Assembly (NCBI GenBank): GCA_964506435.1
Contig: CAZDLK010000005.1
Location: forward strand, 1-64,000
Length of the DNA stretch: 64,000 bases
Origin: JAOZHU01 sp964506435
GTDB lineage: Archaea; Thermoproteota; Bathyarchaeia; Bathyarchaeales; Bathycorpusculaceae
Direction: 5' to 3'
In this document: positions 62,505-64,000 of the stretch, piece after piece
How the letters are laid out: the number at the start of each line of letters is the position of its first letter
Position numbering within the stretch: position 1 is the stretch's first letter
Notes under the pieces: generated by a model
Database searches by the model: none
What the model saw: the letters and a program-made list of their open reading frames with translations, nothing else
What the model was told of the DNA's origin: nothing
Made by a program: the position numbers and the translations under genes

Positions 62505-64000
62505 ATGGTTGACAAGAAAATTGGTGCAGTTATGGTTGTGGGCGGCGGCGTTGCAGGTATCCAAGCGTCTCTAGATCTAGCAGATTCTGGGTTTAAGGTG
62601 TACTTGGTTGATCAAGGACCAAGCATTGGTGGAGTGATGGCTCAGCTAGATAAAACATTCCCGACGAATGACTGCTCAATGTGTATTCTTTCGCCCAAAC
62701 TTGTGGCAACCGGAAGACACCCAAACATTACAATCATAACGAACGCAGAAGTAATAAATCTAGAAGGCGAAGCTGGGAATTTCGAAGTTGGACTGCAAAG
62801 AAAGAGCCGTTATGTAATCGAGGAAAAATGCAATGGTTGCGGTCTGTGTGCCCAGAAATGCCCTGTTGAGGCAGTTGATTCGTTCAATGAAGGACTTGGT
62901 AAAAGAGGCGCAATTTACGTAGAATATCCACAAGCAGTTCCATTGAAATACATGATAGACCGAGAAAAGTGCATTGGATGTGGGACCTGTGGCGAAGTCT
63001 GTAAGGCTGGTGCGATTCAGTATGACCAGAAAGACAGTGAAGTCAAACTGAGGGTAGGTTCAATTATACTTGCACCTGGTTTCGAAGCTTTTGATGCGAC
63101 GCTGAAAAGTGAATACGGTTACGGGCGTTATCAAAACGTTGTTACGAGCATCGAGTTTGAACGCATCCTGAGTGCTTCAGGATCATACGGTGGGCTTGTT
63201 CTACGCCCCTCAGACGGTGAAATACCCAAAAGAGTAGCCTTCATTCAATGTGTTGGTTCAAGAGACTATAAGGTTGGAAACAACTATTGTTCTGCAGCTT
63301 GCTGCATGTATGGCATAAAAGAAGCCGTGATAGCAAAGGAACACACGCCGATACAAATGGATGCAACCATCTTTTATATGGACATGCGTTCATTTGGGAA
63401 AGAATTTGACGAATACCGCAATCGTGCCGAAAAAGAGTACGGCATAAAGTTTGTACGATCACGAGTTGGAGTGGTGACTGAAGACCAATCGACAGGCAAT
63501 CTTTTTGTTTCCTACGTCCAAGACGAAACACCCACGGCTGAAGAATTCGACATGGTTGTTCTTTCGATTGGAATGCGACCTACGAAAAACATTGAAAAGC
63601 TTGCCAAAAACTTAGGAATCCAGCTTAACAGATACAATTTCTGTGAAACTCGGACTTTTTCTCCCATGAGCACTTCCCGAGAAGGTATATTTGTTTGTGG
63701 TGCTTTCTCAGCACCGAAAGATATCCCAGAAAGCGTGGCACAGGCGAGTGGAGCAGCAGCAAAAGTTATGGGTATAATCGCCAGCGCAAGGGGAACACAA
63801 GTTACTGCAAAAAAGTATCCTCCTGAAAAGGATGTGAGCCAAGAACAACCCCGCATCGGCGTCTTCGTTTGTCATTGCGGAATCAACATAGGTAGTGTCG
63901 TTAAGGTTCCCGAGGTCGTAGAATATGCTAAGTCTTTGCCCAATGTTGTTTATGCCGAAGCGAATGTTTACACATGTTCGCAGGACACACAGAAACTCAT
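62505..64000 (+). CDS. hdrA: Fused double HdrA protein (3' end beyond window)
   Basis: At least 498 residues; the frame is open to the window edge. First module: VVGGGVAGIQASLDLAD, MAQLDKTFPTNDCSMCILSPK, [4Fe-4S] CNGCGLCAQKC and CIGCGTCGEVC, FIQCVGSRDYK, NYCSAACCMYG. It then runs directly into a second HdrA N-terminal domain (PRIGVFVCHCGINIG, VYTCSQDTQKL). The domain order equals that of the split pair at 58664 and 60031. Downstream genes, perhaps HdrB/C, are not visible. Confidence 0.9.
   Translation, partial: MVDKKIGAVMVVGGGVAGIQASLDLADSGFKVYLVDQGPSIGGVMAQLDKTFPTNDCSMCILSPKLVATGRHPNITIITNAEVINLEGEAGNFEVGLQRKSRYVIEEKCNGCGLCAQKCPVEAVDSFNEGLGKRGAIYVEYPQAVPLKYMIDREKCIGCGTCGEVCKAGAIQYDQKDSEVKLRVGSIILAPGFEAFDATLKSEYGYGRYQNVVTSIEFERILSASGSYGGLVLRPSDGEIPKRVAFIQCVGSRDYKVGNNYCSAACCMYGIKEAVIAKEHTPIQMDATIFYMDMRSFGKEFDEYRNRAEKEYGIKFVRSRVGVVTEDQSTGNLFVSYVQDETPTAEEFDMVVLSIGMRPTKNIEKLAKNLGIQLNRYNFCETRTFSPMSTSREGIFVCGAFSAPKDIPESVAQASGAAAKVMGIIASARGTQVTAKKYPPEKDVSQEQPRIGVFVCHCGINIGSVVKVPEVVEYAKSLPNVVYAEANVYTCSQDTQKL

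Noticed and set aside
1..64000. CRISPR array, rRNA genes or replication origin
   Set aside because: No regularly spaced repeats, no rRNA-like stretches and no clustered origin-recognition boxes or orc1/cdc6 gene were seen.

Overview
The window is archaeal, and the gene set fits an anaerobic Bathyarchaeia-like member of the Thermoproteota. The archaeal evidence is an aEF-1-alpha gene, an XPF-type nuclease, archaeal IleRS, TATA-box promoters without -35/-10 elements, tRNAs without encoded CCA, and a tRNA-Pro whose intron sits in a bulge-helix-bulge motif. The lineage is inferred from corrinoid methyltransferase, HdrA and LipS-type lipoate genes occurring together; no 16S rRNA gene is present.

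Region 1 (1-30.7 kb) is mostly ordinary chromosome. It holds an ABC ATPase/permease pair; a PadR-controlled MacB-like ABC operon with a PadR palindrome at its promoter; tRNA-Ala(CGC); a PRC-barrel/zinc-ribbon protein; ileS; a glycosyltransferase; a three-gene operon with a double GNAT protein and a HELCH protein; a NapH/CcoG-like ferredoxin membrane protein; secreted proteins; a phospholipase D-like protein; tRNA-Pro(CGG); an XPF nuclease; EF-1-alpha; and a zinc-ribbon tyrosine recombinase.

Region 2 (31-64 kb) is a large accessory C1/lipoate/Hdr island. It has two divergent sets of lipoate-assembly genes (two LplA-like ligases, three LipS/BioB-like radical SAM enzymes) and two GcvH-like lipoyl carriers. 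It also has a MoxR/vWA pair, a CobZ-like phosphatase, a RamA-like corrinoid activase, an SCP2-like protein, a TrmB-type regulator, two corrinoid-protein paralogues (one without the B12 His motif), a URO-D-family methyltransferase, Cys-rich small proteins, a divergent thermosome-like chaperonin and an AmrS-like radical SAM protein. A complete ubiquitin-like conjugation operon (Ubl, E2-like, JAMM protease, E1-like) follows, then an OsmC protein, tandem HdrA genes and an MvhD-like subunit. The last gene, a fused double HdrA, runs off the window.

The main result is one palindromic motif, GTTAC-N4-GTAAC, found ten times between 33.9 and 58.5 kb. It almost always lies 11-13 bp upstream of a TATA box. 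It precedes the lipoate-synthesis operon, the MoxR/vWA operon, RamA, SCP2, the TrmB gene itself (two copies), the corrinoid/methyltransferase operon, the second corrinoid gene, the H-like protein, OsmC, the Hdr operon and the ubiquitin-like operon. The sequence therefore suggests one regulon, probably controlled by the local TrmB protein. It would join methyl transfer through corrinoid proteins, lipoyl carrier proteins, Hdr-type electron handling and ubiquitin-like protein modification. The substrate cannot be read from sequence.

The island is also rearranged. A 182-bp perfect direct repeat, an inverted 58-bp fragment beside the chaperonin gene, and decayed gene fragments upstream of the ubiquitin-like operon show that a second copy of part of the methyltransferase locus was broken up and its promoter reused.
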